Translations under genes and position numbers: made by a program
Source of the DNA: Bacillota bacterium
GTDB lineage: Bacteria; Bacillota_A; Clostridia; Lachnospirales; Lachnospiraceae
Length of the DNA stretch: 64,000 nucleotides
NCBI GenBank assembly: GCA_023407175.1
Contig: JAEYMU010000006.1
Coordinates: forward strand, 62,001-126,000
Reading direction: 5' to 3'
Shown here: positions 52,805 to 61,459 of the stretch, piece after piece
Position numbering within the stretch: the first letter of the stretch is position 1
How the letters are laid out: each line of letters opens with the position of its first letter
Notes under the pieces: model-generated
Databases searched by the model: none
Seen by the model: only the letters and a program-made list of their open reading frames with translations
Told to the model about the DNA's origin: nothing

Positions 52805-54820
52805 ATGCTTGATCAATTATACTATGGCGCTGCATACTATGCGGAATATATGCCTTATGAAAGAATTGAAACCGATATGCAGATGATGAAGAAAGCCGGT
52901 ATGAATATCATCCGGATTGCAGAATCCACCTGGAGTACCTGGGAACCACAGGATGATGTGTATGATTTCACACAGCTTCATCAGGTGCTTAAGGCTGCAC
53001 AAAGATATGATATAAAGGTAATCATCGGCACTCCGACCTATGCAATTCCGGCATGGCTGGCAAAAAAATATCCCGATATCCTTGCAGTAACACATCAGGG
53101 CCCCTCCCTGTACGGTCACCGACAGAATATGGACTTAACCCATCCCGGATACTTAAAGCACGCGGAGCGCATAATTCGCAGGCTTATGGAGGAATGCGCC
53201 AAACACAGCCAGGTGATCGGATATCAGCTGGATAATGAAACAAAGCCCTATGATACCTGCAGCCCAAGAGTCCAGGAGATGTTTGTCGGATATCTGCAGG
53301 AGAAATTCAAGACAACACAACAGCTCAATCGGACCTTCGGCTTAACCTACTGGAGCAACCGAATTAACAGCTGGGCGGATTTCCCCGACATCAGAGGCAC
53401 CATCAACGGAGGACTGGCAGCTGAATTTGAGAAATTCCAGCGCGGCCTTGTAACCGGCTTTCTGCACTGGCAGGCAGATATCGTCAGGGAATATAAGCGG
53501 GAAGATCAGTTTATTACACAGAATTTTGATTTTGACTGGAGAAATCATTCCTTCGGTCTCCAGCCGGAGGTAAATCAGTTCGAGGCAGCCCGTGCTTTAA
53601 CGATTGCAGGTGTTGATATCTACCACCCGTCCGGAGGCTTATTGACCGGTACGGAAATAGCCTTTTGCGGCGCAATCGGCCGCTCCTTAAAGAAAGCAAA
53701 TTACCTTGTCCTTGAAACCCAGGCCCAGGGAAATCCGGGCTGGCTCCCCTATCCCGGCCAGCTTCGTCTGCAGGCCTACAGTCATCTGTCAAGCGGGGCC
53801 GCTTCTGTTATGTATTGGCACTGGCATTCGATTCATCATTCCTTGGAAGCTTACTGGAAGGGAGTTTTAAGCCATGACCTGGCTGAAAATGCTGCCTATC
53901 TGGAGGTCTGTCAGATCGGAACAGAGTTAAAAGAATATGGTAAGGAGCTGCTTCATTTAAAAAAGAATTGCCAAACAGCTCTTATGCTAAGCAATGATGC
54001 ACTTACCGGTATGAAATATTTTCCTATTAGTGTAAATTTAAAATATAATGATATCGTGAGGTGGATTTTTGATGCCCTTTACCGGATGAATATGGAATGC
54101 GATATTATTTCGGCTGATGAAACAAACCTGTCCCAATACTCCCTGATTATTTTACCAGCCCTGTACAGTATGCCCGAGGATACCGCAAAACGCCTTGACC
54201 GGTATGTCTACAACGGAGGCCATCTGCTTGCCACCTTCAAAACCGGCTTTTGTAATGAATTTCTGGGTATCTATCACGATGCACAGCCCCATGGGCTGAC
54301 TGACTGTCTGGGCATTACCTATGACCAGTTTACGCTTCCTACGGAAATCACCGGATTAAGAAGCAATCAGATCACCCCTTTAAATCACTGTGAAGTGTCA
54401 CAATGGATGGAGCTGGTACAAAAAATTGACGATGCAACCGAAGTATTAGCCTATTACAGCCATAAATGGTGGAGCAATTACGCAGCCGTGACCTATCACC
54501 CCTACGGAGCCGGTTCTGCCGCCTATATCGGCTGCCATTTTAATTCCGAGGCCCTGGAAGCGCTGCTTTCGCATCTTTTTAAAAGAATGGATATCAAACT
54601 CTCAGGATATCACTTTCCTCTGATCATCAAAGAAGGTAACAATAAGGACAATGCTGCCCTTCGTTACCTCCTTAATTATTCCAATGATTGTGTAACCTAT
54701 CAATTGGAGGAAAATGCTTTGGATATTCTGGAAAACCACAGCCTCACAGCCGGTGAAACTATTCTGGTCAAGCCCTGGGATCTTGTGATACTGAAATACT
54801 TGCAGAGGTTGACTCCTTAA
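52805..54820 (+). CDS. Beta-galactosidase (GH42)
   Basis: Removes terminal beta-galactosyl units from imported oligosaccharides; cytoplasmic. 671 residues from the ATG at 52805 (AAAGGA upstream); an ATG 18 bp earlier is also possible. Domain A is a TIM barrel (YYGAAYYAEYMPYERIETDM, IRIAESTWSTWEP) with acid/base Glu in IGYQLDNETKPYD (near 144) and nucleophile Glu in LVLETQAQGNPGW (near 303). A trimerisation domain (about 385-600) and a short beta domain follow. It is divergent from the importer operon and shares its LacI-type control. Its last 53 bases overlap the 3' end of the lacI gene. Confidence 0.94.
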   Translation: MLDQLYYGAAYYAEYMPYERIETDMQMMKKAGMNIIRIAESTWSTWEPQDDVYDFTQLHQVLKAAQRYDIKVIIGTPTYAIPAWLAKKYPDILAVTHQGPSLYGHRQNMDLTHPGYLKHAERIIRRLMEECAKHSQVIGYQLDNETKPYDTCSPRVQEMFVGYLQEKFKTTQQLNRTFGLTYWSNRINSWADFPDIRGTINGGLAAEFEKFQRGLVTGFLHWQADIVREYKREDQFITQNFDFDWRNHSFGLQPEVNQFEAARALTIAGVDIYHPSGGLLTGTEIAFCGAIGRSLKKANYLVLETQAQGNPGWLPYPGQLRLQAYSHLSSGAASVMYWHWHSIHHSLEAYWKGVLSHDLAENAAYLEVCQIGTELKEYGKELLHLKKNCQTALMLSNDALTGMKYFPISVNLKYNDIVRWIFDALYRMNMECDIISADETNLSQYSLIILPALYSMPEDTAKRLDRYVYNGGHLLATFKTGFCNEFLGIYHDAQPHGLTDCLGITYDQFTLPTEITGLRSNQITPLNHCEVSQWMELVQKIDDATEVLAYYSHKWWSNYAAVTYHPYGAGSAAYIGCHFNSEALEALLSHLFKRMDIKLSGYHFPLIIKEGNNKDNAALRYLLNYSNDCVTYQLEENALDILENHSLTAGETILVKPWDLVILKYLQRLTP

Positions 54821-55823
54821 GCACCACCTCATAGCCAAGTACGGTTTTTTGCTGTACCTGTTTCCCGCTCATAATGGAAAACAGGGTGTTACAGGCCACC
54901 GTTCCAAGTTCGGTCACATCAAACTTAAGTGAGGTTATGGCCGGTGTATTATTATTCAGCTCGCTGCTGTAGTAAAAAGATGCTACTTTTATCTTCTGCG
55001 GCACCTCGATGTGATCCCGTTTTAATTTGTCCATTATCTTTTTGCAGATATCATCATCCATTGCAATGATACACTCCGCCTGCTTATGTAATGCATCCTC
55101 CACACATTGCTCTATCTCCAGATTATCTTCCTTATCCAGATAGATCATTCTCTCATCAACCTTTTTGCCCCATTTTTCAAAGGCCTCCTGAAACCCCTGG
55201 CACCGGTTTTGGGTAACCACATGCTGAGTATTTCCGCCGATAAGCGCAATCTTCTCAAGCCCCTCCGAAAGGAGCAGCATCGTCAATCCGCGGCAGGCCG
55301 CCAAATTGTCATTGTCCACCTGAACCACGCCCTTTTCTGAGGTGCTTCCCACCGCAACAAAGGGGATACCGTTTTCCTTTAAAAATCTTACGCTGAAATC
55401 TTCGACCAGGGTCCGCATGATGATTGCTCCGTCCACCTTGTGATTCTCAATAATGCGCTTCAGCTGGGATATATCCGTGTTACTCACCATGGCAATCAGG
55501 ATATCATACTGCTCCTTCGCGGCTCTCTGCACAATGCCGATCAGGCATTTTTGAAAAAAGGGAAGTTCATTTACAGCACAATCCGTGGGATAAGCCACAC
55601 AGATATTGAAGGTTTTCGACTGTGCCAATCCCTGTGCCATGATATTTGGTTTGTAGTCATGCTCCTTGATAAATTCCAATACCCGTTCCTTTGTCTCGGT
55701 GCCAATTCTTCCTTTACCGGATATGGACCTGGATACCGTACTTTTGGAGACGCCCAAGGCATCTGCGATATCCGAAATAGTTAACTTTTTATTTTTCATA
55801 TCATATGATTTTTGATCCGACAT
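54768..55823 (-). CDS. LacI-family repressor of the galactan locus
   Basis: 351 residues from the ATG at 55823 (AGAGGAC six bases upstream). The N-terminal HTH LTISDIADALGVSKSTVSRSISGKGRIGTETKERV, including the hinge, defines the LacI family; residues 70-345 are the periplasmic-binding-protein-like effector domain. Copies of GCAANCGNTTGC occur at its own promoter, the importer promoter and the GH42 promoter, so it probably represses all three until a galactooligosaccharide or galactose derivative binds. It is convergent with GH42, with a 53-bp coding overlap. Confidence 0.93.
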   Translation of the reverse strand: MSDQKSYDMKNKKLTISDIADALGVSKSTVSRSISGKGRIGTETKERVLEFIKEHDYKPNIMAQGLAQSKTFNICVAYPTDCAVNELPFFQKCLIGIVQRAAKEQYDILIAMVSNTDISQLKRIIENHKVDGAIIMRTLVEDFSVRFLKENGIPFVAVGSTSEKGVVQVDNDNLAACRGLTMLLLSEGLEKIALIGGNTQHVVTQNRCQGFQEAFEKWGKKVDERMIYLDKEDNLEIEQCVEDALHKQAECIIAMDDDICKKIMDKLKRDHIEVPQKIKVASFYYSSELNNNTPAITSLKFDVTELGTVACNTLFSIMSGKQVQQKTVLGYEVVLKESTSASISVSQDPRA

Positions 55824-55879
55824 ATAACAGTCCTCTTTTCCTTGACAACCCTGCCCACTCAAATGAACAACAGGTTAAC

Positions 55880-55926
55880 GCAATCGTTTGCTCTAAAAAG
55901 ATAACACGTTATATACTACTATGCAA
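55880..55926 (-). promoter_or_regulatory. lacI-type gene promoter with operator O4
   Basis: Minus-strand -35 TTGCAT (55921-55926), 17-bp spacer, -10 TATCTT (55898-55903), then the operator GCAATCGTTTGC (55880-55891). The layout indicates autorepression. Confidence 0.65.
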
Positions 55927-55992
55927 TAGTTCTTCTTAACAATGTTTTGCGCAGATATTTAGCGAATATGTATATTTTTTATGATTACCCGT

Positions 55993-56038
55993 ACTGCCCT
56001 GCATAAATATCGCTTAATATGCAGGGCCTGAGGGCAGT
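55993..56038 (-). terminator. Terminator at the end of the lasso-peptide B2 unit
   Basis: Nested arms: ACTGCC with GGCAGT, and GCCCTGCATA with TATGCAGGGC. It abuts the B2 stop at 56041 and separates the cluster from the galactan locus. Confidence 0.75.
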
Positions 56039-56040
56039 AA

Positions 56041-56469
56041 CTAGGACAGTGTCCCTGTTATCTGATAAATCCCGTCCCCATTACCGCCGCATACATAATA
56101 GGTTCCGCATCTTACCCAGGCATGTGCAATCATTTTTCCTTTTTTATTTTTTCTAACTCCAAAATAGACGGTGCCTGGCTGTTTTCTTAAATTCAGCATC
56201 AGCTTTGCGGCACAGGCCTGAACCAGACAATTACTTTCCCAGGGAGTATGCCTGCTCATCCTGCGGACTGCTCCCGATACCCGCCGGCGGATATCGGTGT
56301 TGATCCCGGTATCTGAAAAATCTGTCACCCGGTTGCTTTTACCCAAAAATCCTGCTATCTGCCTAAGCTTCATCGTTCGCAGCAAGACCTTGAATATCCC
56401 CAGCATAAGAAAAGCTTCCATCAGCATCAGCTTATTCTTCATAAACTCTTTTCTCCAATCCACTCTCAT
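56041..56469 (-). CDS. Lasso peptide leader peptidase (B2, transglutaminase-like)
   Basis: Cuts the leader from the lasso precursor. 142 residues. The Transglut_core3 fold has the catalytic Cys81 in HTPWESNCLVQACAAKLML, His116 in MIAHAWVRCG and a probable Asp132 after it, the Cys-His-Asp triad of split B2 proteins. The hydrophobic N-terminus (about 14-30) may associate with the membrane. It works with the separate B1 recognition protein encoded at 61016-61300. It is last in the minus-strand order nucleotidyltransferase, kinase, B2, 34 bp after the kinase gene. Confidence 0.92.
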   Translation of the reverse strand: MRVDWRKEFMKNKLMLMEAFLMLGIFKVLLRTMKLRQIAGFLGKSNRVTDFSDTGINTDIRRRVSGAVRRMSRHTPWESNCLVQACAAKLMLNLRKQPGTVYFGVRKNKKGKMIAHAWVRCGTYYVCGGNGDGIYQITGTLS

Positions 56470-56503
56470 TGTTCAGGCCCCTATCATTTTCTTATTGATT
56501 TTT

Positions 56504-57409
56504 TCACTGCCATATCTGTAAAATCATATCCCCTATTTCATATTCCAGCGAAAGCCCTTCCGGTCTGTAAAGCCGGTATACGCAAACTCTCTCCGCAAGC
56601 TCGGCACATGATTTAAAACACCATTGCTGCAATTCCATCGCCTCTGCAAATAGCCTGCGATACATGTTATTCATAATTACCTCCAGCTTTCCTCCTCCCT
56701 TTATTTCTTCAAGACGTATTTCTTTTGTCTTTTCCGGTATTAATTCAATGATTGTCTTTAGTGGCATTGCTTTATCATAAAAGCAGCCCCTGGTGTCCAC
56801 TGAATACTTTTCCATATCAGAAAAGAACCGGTTTAAGGCCTTTTTTTGTTCTCCCAGGCCGATCCGCAAAAGCGCATCCTCCCAGAGCTTCATCCCGGGA
56901 TAGCCCGGATATACCGTTGGCTTGTACCTCTGCTCCCAGCCAATCACTGTAATATCATCCGTCAGCAGCTGACAGCCTCTGCTACATAGCATGGCCGCTA
57001 TCGTTGATTTACCGGCCCCGGAGCTGCCGGTTAACGCCAATGCACTTCCAGCGGAATGAATACAGCTGCCATGCAAGGGTAAAATCCTTCTCTGGTATAA
57101 CACGGCTCCCATACATGACCCCAGAATATATAGCTTGATTACTTCCCAGGAAGCCTCGCCATAGGGCTCATATAGGATCAATTCACCCCTTCCCGCATAG
57201 AATTTTGCCACGTTTTTTATATCTGAAAAATACTCATTTTCGTTGATTTTCAAGTCCGGCAGGTCGATTGCCGCGTCCGCTAATTCCTTCGGCGTCTTAT
57301 CACACAGTATGGTAATATCCGCTTTTTCTGAGTTCGTACAAATCAGTTCATCAAACTGCCGATCCGCTTGAAGCACAAGTCCGAAGGCCAGATATTTATT
57401 CATATTCAT
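56504..57409 (-). CDS. HPr-kinase-like lasso peptide kinase
   Basis: 301 residues. Walker A GSSGAGKST at 128-136, DD at about 151-152 (QLLTDDITVI) as the HprK-type Mg-binding pair, and VYPGYPGMKLWEDAL further on. The N-terminal 110 residues are the small beta domain found in stand-alone HprK-like proteins of lasso clusters. In the paeninodin family such kinases phosphorylate the C-terminal serine of the precursor; the precursor here also ends in Ser. It is not the carbon-catabolite HprK/P, whose signature and length differ. It sits between a nucleotidyltransferase and B2. Confidence 0.88.
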   Translation of the reverse strand: MNMNKYLAFGLVLQADRQFDELICTNSEKADITILCDKTPKELADAAIDLPDLKINENEYFSDIKNVAKFYAGRGELILYEPYGEASWEVIKLYILGSCMGAVLYQRRILPLHGSCIHSAGSALALTGSSGAGKSTIAAMLCSRGCQLLTDDITVIGWEQRYKPTVYPGYPGMKLWEDALLRIGLGEQKKALNRFFSDMEKYSVDTRGCFYDKAMPLKTIIELIPEKTKEIRLEEIKGGGKLEVIMNNMYRRLFAEAMELQQWCFKSCAELAERVCVYRLYRPEGLSLEYEIGDMILQIWQ

Positions 57410-57429
57410 TCATCATGCCTTTCTTCAAA

Positions 57430-57453
57430 GCCTGCAAACTTTGGGCCGCAGGC
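57430..57453 (-). other. Hairpin between nucleotidyltransferase and kinase genes
   Basis: GCCTGC and GCAGGC arms around 12 bases in the 78-bp gap. It may partly terminate or stabilise the transcript. Confidence 0.4.
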
Positions 57454-57487
57454 ACAAATTTGCGTGTGGATTATGTTTTTCAATAAT

Positions 57488-58690
57488 TCACACTATCTCC
57501 TTCCTTTGAAAAGGCCGGCTTAGGATTTGAAGCAAACGCCACAAATAATAAAGGAAAAAAAATCGGTCCCTGAACTCTTTTTTCTGAAGGTCTTCCCGCT
57601 TCGGAACAAAATGACCCGCTATGTAGCTAAGTTTTCTTAAGCTGCCCCTATTCCAAACCAGCATATATTTTTTATATTCATAATAAAGAGCATGACCATA
57701 TATTTCAGGAGTATCATCCGAACTGCAAAGAAACAAAAGTGCCTTTCTCGCTAGATATCCGGCAATTCTCTTATCTCTGGGCTTTAGTTCAAGTTCATCC
57801 TCCCTCGGATAATGATACAACCGGTGCAGCAAAAGCAATGTCTGCTCCAGAAGATATGCAACCCCCAATTCCTCCGCTTTGTTTACCACACTGTTCCAAT
57901 CTAAAGTCCGGGCCTTCATAAGCTCATAGATATCACAAAGCCATCTCAGTCTTTTCCACGCATGCTTCGAGCCGTGGATGATTAGATAGATAAAATTTTC
58001 CTCATTCTTTAATCCGTATATCCTTTTACCAAATAAGCTGATCTCCTGCTTATCCTTACCTAAGCTCTTACCGGCAATATGACCGGAATCTTCAAGCAGC
58101 CTCCAATGCAATTCCAATTGGATTCCGTTGCTGCTTTGATAGGTTTCATGATGAAAGGTTTTCTGCAGCAGTCTGTTTTTCCGAAAGGACAGCAGCCCCA
58201 TACCGGAAGTCCTTTCAAAACCATTCTCCCTTAAGAATTCATCAATTACCGGAATATCCTCCGGGGCCGCTAAAAGATCCAAATCCCTTGATACCCGCAT
58301 GGAGATGTCCTGATAAATAGCCAGGGAGAGAAGGGGACCCTTGAAGGCGATCACAGAAATTCCTATTTTATTTAATCCCTCCGTTACCCTGAACAGTTCC
58401 GATGCCAGAAGAAGAGAGTATAGCTGATTCCCTTTGCACTGCGTCTCCAGGCTATTCATCACAGCCTCGTTGATCCAAGGGGAACCTGATTTTTTTAAAT
58501 TCCTGTAGACCGGGGGATATACCCTGTTTTTCAGGGCAAGCTGATGAAATACCTCCCAGTCAATGGGCCTATGCACTAATCTTCGTATTTTTTTCTGCTC
58601 TTCCTCCTCCGGATGAAAGGAACTGCACAGGGTCAGAAGACGCATTTCCAATGAAATATGTCTTTTTTCCCCGGATTTAAGTAAATCCAT
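57488..58690 (-). CDS. Nucleotidyltransferase-family protein 1 of the lasso cluster
   Basis: 400 residues from the ATG at 58690, which has AAGGAGA six bases upstream (the frame opens at 58732). It belongs to the NTP_transf_5-like group: VIAFKGPLLSLAIYQ, then RVSRDLDLL with the catalytic DxD near 133-137, HHETYQSSNGIQLELHWRL and LIIHGSKHAWKRLRWLCDI. Such proteins accompany lasso clusters that have an HprK-like kinase and are thought to nucleotidylate or otherwise extend the modified peptide; that role is not proven for this protein. A diverged second copy lies at 61563-62768. Confidence 0.82.
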   Translation of the reverse strand: MDLLKSGEKRHISLEMRLLTLCSSFHPEEEEQKKIRRLVHRPIDWEVFHQLALKNRVYPPVYRNLKKSGSPWINEAVMNSLETQCKGNQLYSLLLASELFRVTEGLNKIGISVIAFKGPLLSLAIYQDISMRVSRDLDLLAAPEDIPVIDEFLRENGFERTSGMGLLSFRKNRLLQKTFHHETYQSSNGIQLELHWRLLEDSGHIAGKSLGKDKQEISLFGKRIYGLKNEENFIYLIIHGSKHAWKRLRWLCDIYELMKARTLDWNSVVNKAEELGVAYLLEQTLLLLHRLYHYPREDELELKPRDKRIAGYLARKALLFLCSSDDTPEIYGHALYYEYKKYMLVWNRGSLRKLSYIAGHFVPKREDLQKKEFRDRFFFLYYLWRLLQILSRPFQRKEIV

Positions 58691-58787
58691 CTGCGATCTC
58701 CTTATGTCGGCTGATGTCATATATAAGAACATATCTCCTGCGACATCATAAAATGTAGTAGCAGCTCTATTGTTCTTTTGACCCTTT

Positions 58788-58816
58788 ATTACAGTCTATG
58801 AGCTGTATTCTAATAT
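58788..58816 (+). promoter_or_regulatory. Possible promoter of the lasso precursor gene
   Basis: -35 ATTACA (58788-58793), 17-bp spacer, -10 TAATAT (58811-58816), ending 36 bp before the start codon. Weak match; an alternative TTGACC lies at about 58779. Confidence 0.35.
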
Positions 58817-58852
58817 TGTGAATGCAAGTAATGATAGGAAGGAGGGCTCTGT

Positions 58853-58981
58853 ATGGCTGATTTTATAAATAAACAGGAATGGGAAAAACCACAGCTGCAA
58901 TGCATGGATATCAAACAGAACACAAAAAGCGGTCTTGTCATATTGCCGATTGAAATACTCACAGTTCAAGGTCCATCGTAA
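58853..58981 (+). CDS. Lasso peptide precursor (A), 42 aa
   Basis: Encodes MADFINKQEWEKPQLQCMDI, then KQNTK and the core SGLVILPIEILTVQGPS. AAGGAGGG lies seven bases before the ATG. The leader has WxxPxL (10-15), the aromatic-Pro-Leu recognition motif read by B1, and Thr24 at the penultimate leader position that directs B2 cleavage. The core (26-42, 17 residues) has Ser1, Glu9 and C-terminal Ser17: a Ser1-Glu9 isopeptide ring and phosphorylation of Ser17 are predicted. If cleavage were one residue later, Gly1-Glu8 would form an eight-residue ring. It is on the opposite strand to all the processing genes. Confidence 0.85.
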   Translation: MADFINKQEWEKPQLQCMDIKQNTKSGLVILPIEILTVQGPS

Positions 58982-59049
58982 TACTGTCAACGAAATAAAG
59001 AGTTAGCTTTGTAACATGCTTTTTGTTTCATAGGACGGATGTGGCTTTC

Positions 59050-59125
59050 CAAGTAATACCTGCTGCCGGTCCAGCGCCTTCAAGCTCACGATAGGCTGCA
59101 TTTAGCGGCAGTATGGTATTACTTG
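59050..59125. terminator. Large inverted repeat between precursor and cyclase genes
   Basis: CAAGTAATACC plus CTGCCG (59050-59068) pairs with CGGCAG plus GGTATTACTTG (59106-59125) around a 37-base loop. It is between convergent genes and may terminate both, but lacks a clear T-run. Confidence 0.5.
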
Positions 59126-59159
59126 AAGGTTATAGCCGGCAGTATCATATTTAACCTGT

Positions 59160-61019
59160 TTACCTCGTACCATCTGCCGCCTCCGTCTCAGCAAGGATTC
59201 GCTGTATGTCATAGCATACCTGGAGCTTATATAAGGTAAAAATGCTCTCCCTTGATGTCCTGGCGAAGAAATTCTGCCGGATAAGCTCCGTAACTCTGTC
59301 CCAGTCGATATACTGTGAAAACATTTCCTTGTCTATCAGCGTAACCAGGATTTCTGCCTTCTTCTGAAGATCCTCTATCTTCTTCCAGTATTTCTCCCGT
59401 GCATAATCGATCTTTCCCCGTTTGCGGCACATATCCTTCGGTAACAGCTTTTCAAATGCCTTTCGATAGATGTACCTGCTGGTTCCCTTTTTATAATACC
59501 AATGTCTTGGAATTAGCATGGCATAGTCCACCACCCGACGGTCCAGAAACGGAAACAGGTATTGAATATGATAGTCTGCTCCTATCCATGCAGTCAGCTC
59601 CGTTCTGCTTACGCTGGCTCCGGCTTCTATATGCTTTGCCGGATTGATCCGCAAATACAGAATATCCCTTTTACAGTATTTCCTTAACCTCTTTGCATAG
59701 TTCGCTTTCATAATTCCGGGCACTTTATGATCCTGTTTTCCAAAATAGCTGTAAGGCCGCTTCAGCAAGGTTACGGGAATCAAGGCAAGCAGCTTTATAA
59801 ATCTTAAGAAGGAGTCCCTGGACAGATAATATGCTTCCCTGAAAAAATATCCAATATCTCCGCTGAAAAGGAGTTCATAAAGATCGGCCCTGTGACTGAT
59901 GCCCTCATCCCCTCCCCACCCGCTGAAGATAGCCTCAAGATCATGGGAGTGTATTTCCTGCAGTACCTGCTGTAGCCCTTCACTTCTCTGTCCGTCTGTC
60001 AATACGGCCCGGCGGGCTAATTCCTGCTCCGGCTTCAGATTAAAGGCCAGAAAGCTGCAGGGAAAGCCTTCTTTTTTGCAAATCAGGCTGATATACTCTC
60101 TTTCATCCTCCTTTTGCTTTTCCATCAGCTCATAGGCCGGTGACCAGGAGCAGGCTAGCAGCTTTCTTCCTTCCTTCTGCAAGGCTCTGTGGGCAATTAC
60201 GGTTATGACAGAGGAATCAAGACCCCCGCTGAATTCAGAAGCAATATCGGAGGAGGTCTCTTTTAGCCTGATGGTAATGGCATCCTCTATGAGGGAATAA
60301 AGCTCTTTTGCGTATTCCTCCTCCCGCTGATGGAATATCTTCTTTCCTTTTCCCGGCGTCCAGTATTTACTTTTCCTGATCCCCTTTCCGTCAATATACA
60401 TCAGATGTGCCTGGGGAAGGCGCTTAATCTGGGCAAAGCAGGTACATTCCGTATCGATGTGATAGGTATCACTTAATATCGCATACAGTCTCACCTCATC
60501 CAGCTGCCTGCCTACAAAGGGAAGTGCCAGCAATGCCCTGTAATCAGTAGCAAAGGCAAAAACGGACGTGCTGCTGTAATAATACAGCGGTCTCACACCG
60601 AGATGATCACGCACCAGCAGCAGCCGGTTCTTGCCCTTCTCCCAGATGGCAAAGGTGAAATCCCCGTTCAGATAGTCCGGGCATTTCTCTCCCCATTGAT
60701 AATAAGCCCTAAGTAACAGCTCCTGCGTGGATACCTGTTCCTTATTCTTCAGCCCCAGCATATCCATTAATTTTTCCCTGTTATAAATCAGGGCATCCCC
60801 AATCAGAATGCAGTCCTGTTCCCTGTCATAATATATTGGTGAATCCTTTGCTGCATGGGGACTGATTCTGTGGAGGCAGCAGCCCAGCCCGATATGGTTC
60901 AGTAATAAAGTATCCTGTGCATCCGTTCCGTAATGGCCTATAACCTTTTGCATCATCTGCAGATGCTTCTTCGCCGCCATAGCTGTGTCCAGATATAAAA
61001 TACCAAAAATCGCACTCAT
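59160..61019 (-). CDS. Lasso peptide macrolactam cyclase (C, asparagine-synthetase-like)
   Basis: 619 residues. Activates the side-chain carboxylate of the core Glu with ATP and joins it to the core N-terminus. The N-terminal glutaminase-like domain begins MSAIFGILYLDT without the Cys2 needed for glutamine hydrolysis, as usual in lasso cyclases. The synthetase domain carries the PP-loop SGGLDSSVITVIAH (about 262-275) and SGWGGDEGISHRADLYELL. A four-base overlap (ATGA) follows the B1 gene, so the two are co-translated. Alternative readings as asparagine synthetase B are disfavoured by the missing Cys and the cluster. Confidence 0.95.
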   Translation of the reverse strand: MSAIFGILYLDTAMAAKKHLQMMQKVIGHYGTDAQDTLLLNHIGLGCCLHRISPHAAKDSPIYYDREQDCILIGDALIYNREKLMDMLGLKNKEQVSTQELLLRAYYQWGEKCPDYLNGDFTFAIWEKGKNRLLLVRDHLGVRPLYYYSSTSVFAFATDYRALLALPFVGRQLDEVRLYAILSDTYHIDTECTCFAQIKRLPQAHLMYIDGKGIRKSKYWTPGKGKKIFHQREEEYAKELYSLIEDAITIRLKETSSDIASEFSGGLDSSVITVIAHRALQKEGRKLLACSWSPAYELMEKQKEDEREYISLICKKEGFPCSFLAFNLKPEQELARRAVLTDGQRSEGLQQVLQEIHSHDLEAIFSGWGGDEGISHRADLYELLFSGDIGYFFREAYYLSRDSFLRFIKLLALIPVTLLKRPYSYFGKQDHKVPGIMKANYAKRLRKYCKRDILYLRINPAKHIEAGASVSRTELTAWIGADYHIQYLFPFLDRRVVDYAMLIPRHWYYKKGTSRYIYRKAFEKLLPKDMCRKRGKIDYAREKYWKKIEDLQKKAEILVTLIDKEMFSQYIDWDRVTELIRQNFFARTSRESIFTLYKLQVCYDIQRILAETEAADGTR

Positions 61020-61300
61020 GCTATATCAATCAGCCCCTCCTCCAATAATGTCTTCAAAAAATCCATTACATCCTTTTCACAAAGGTTCCTGGATACCTGA
61101 TATTTTTCCATCAGTTTTTGTACCAGCTCGTCTACGGTAACCGGCTCCTCCAGCATGCTCCAGATAACACTCCCTGTTTTTCCAAGGTTATAATATTTTC
61201 CTGTCATAAGGTTCATTGTCACAACCTCTCCCTCCAGATTAGCGGCAACAATATCCTTTTTTCTAAAAAACTTTAGATCAAATATAAAATTATTCTCCAT
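61016..61300 (-). CDS. Lasso peptide leader-recognition protein (B1, PqqD-like RRE)
   Basis: 94 residues from the ATG at 61300 (AGGTAG upstream; the frame opens at 61345 without a site). A winged-helix RiPP recognition element: KKDIVAANLEGEVVTMNLMTGKYYNLGKTGSVIWSMLEEPVTVDELVQKLMEKY-type PqqD motifs (begins FFRKKDIVAANLEG). It binds the WxxPxL leader motif and hands the precursor to B2. It overlaps the cyclase gene by four bases. Confidence 0.93.
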   Translation of the reverse strand: MENNFIFDLKFFRKKDIVAANLEGEVVTMNLMTGKYYNLGKTGSVIWSMLEEPVTVDELVQKLMEKYQVSRNLCEKDVMDFLKTLLEEGLIDIA

Positions 61301-61459
61301 ACCAGCTACCTGTTTTCCTTTCCCGGCGATTTCCTGTGAAAGCATTCGCTATAGGCATCATAATAAATCATACGCAAAACTTTGATAACTGATATTCATT
61401 TTCTTAATTTTATTAGAGAAATCCTAAAAAAGCTTACCTATGCCGCATCAACAAAGCAA

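Noticed and set aside
56504..57409. Catabolite-control HPr kinase/phosphorylase
   Set aside because: The N-terminal half and the signature region differ from true HprK/P, and it sits inside the lasso cluster; a peptide kinase fits better.
58796..58990. 64-codon minus-strand frame over the lasso precursor region, as an alternative precursor
   Set aside because: It has no ribosome binding site and no leader or core motif; the plus-strand 42-codon frame fits every precursor criterion.
59160..61019. Housekeeping asparagine synthetase B
   Set aside because: The N-terminal Cys2 required for glutamine hydrolysis is missing and the gene is fused by overlap to a lasso B1 gene.
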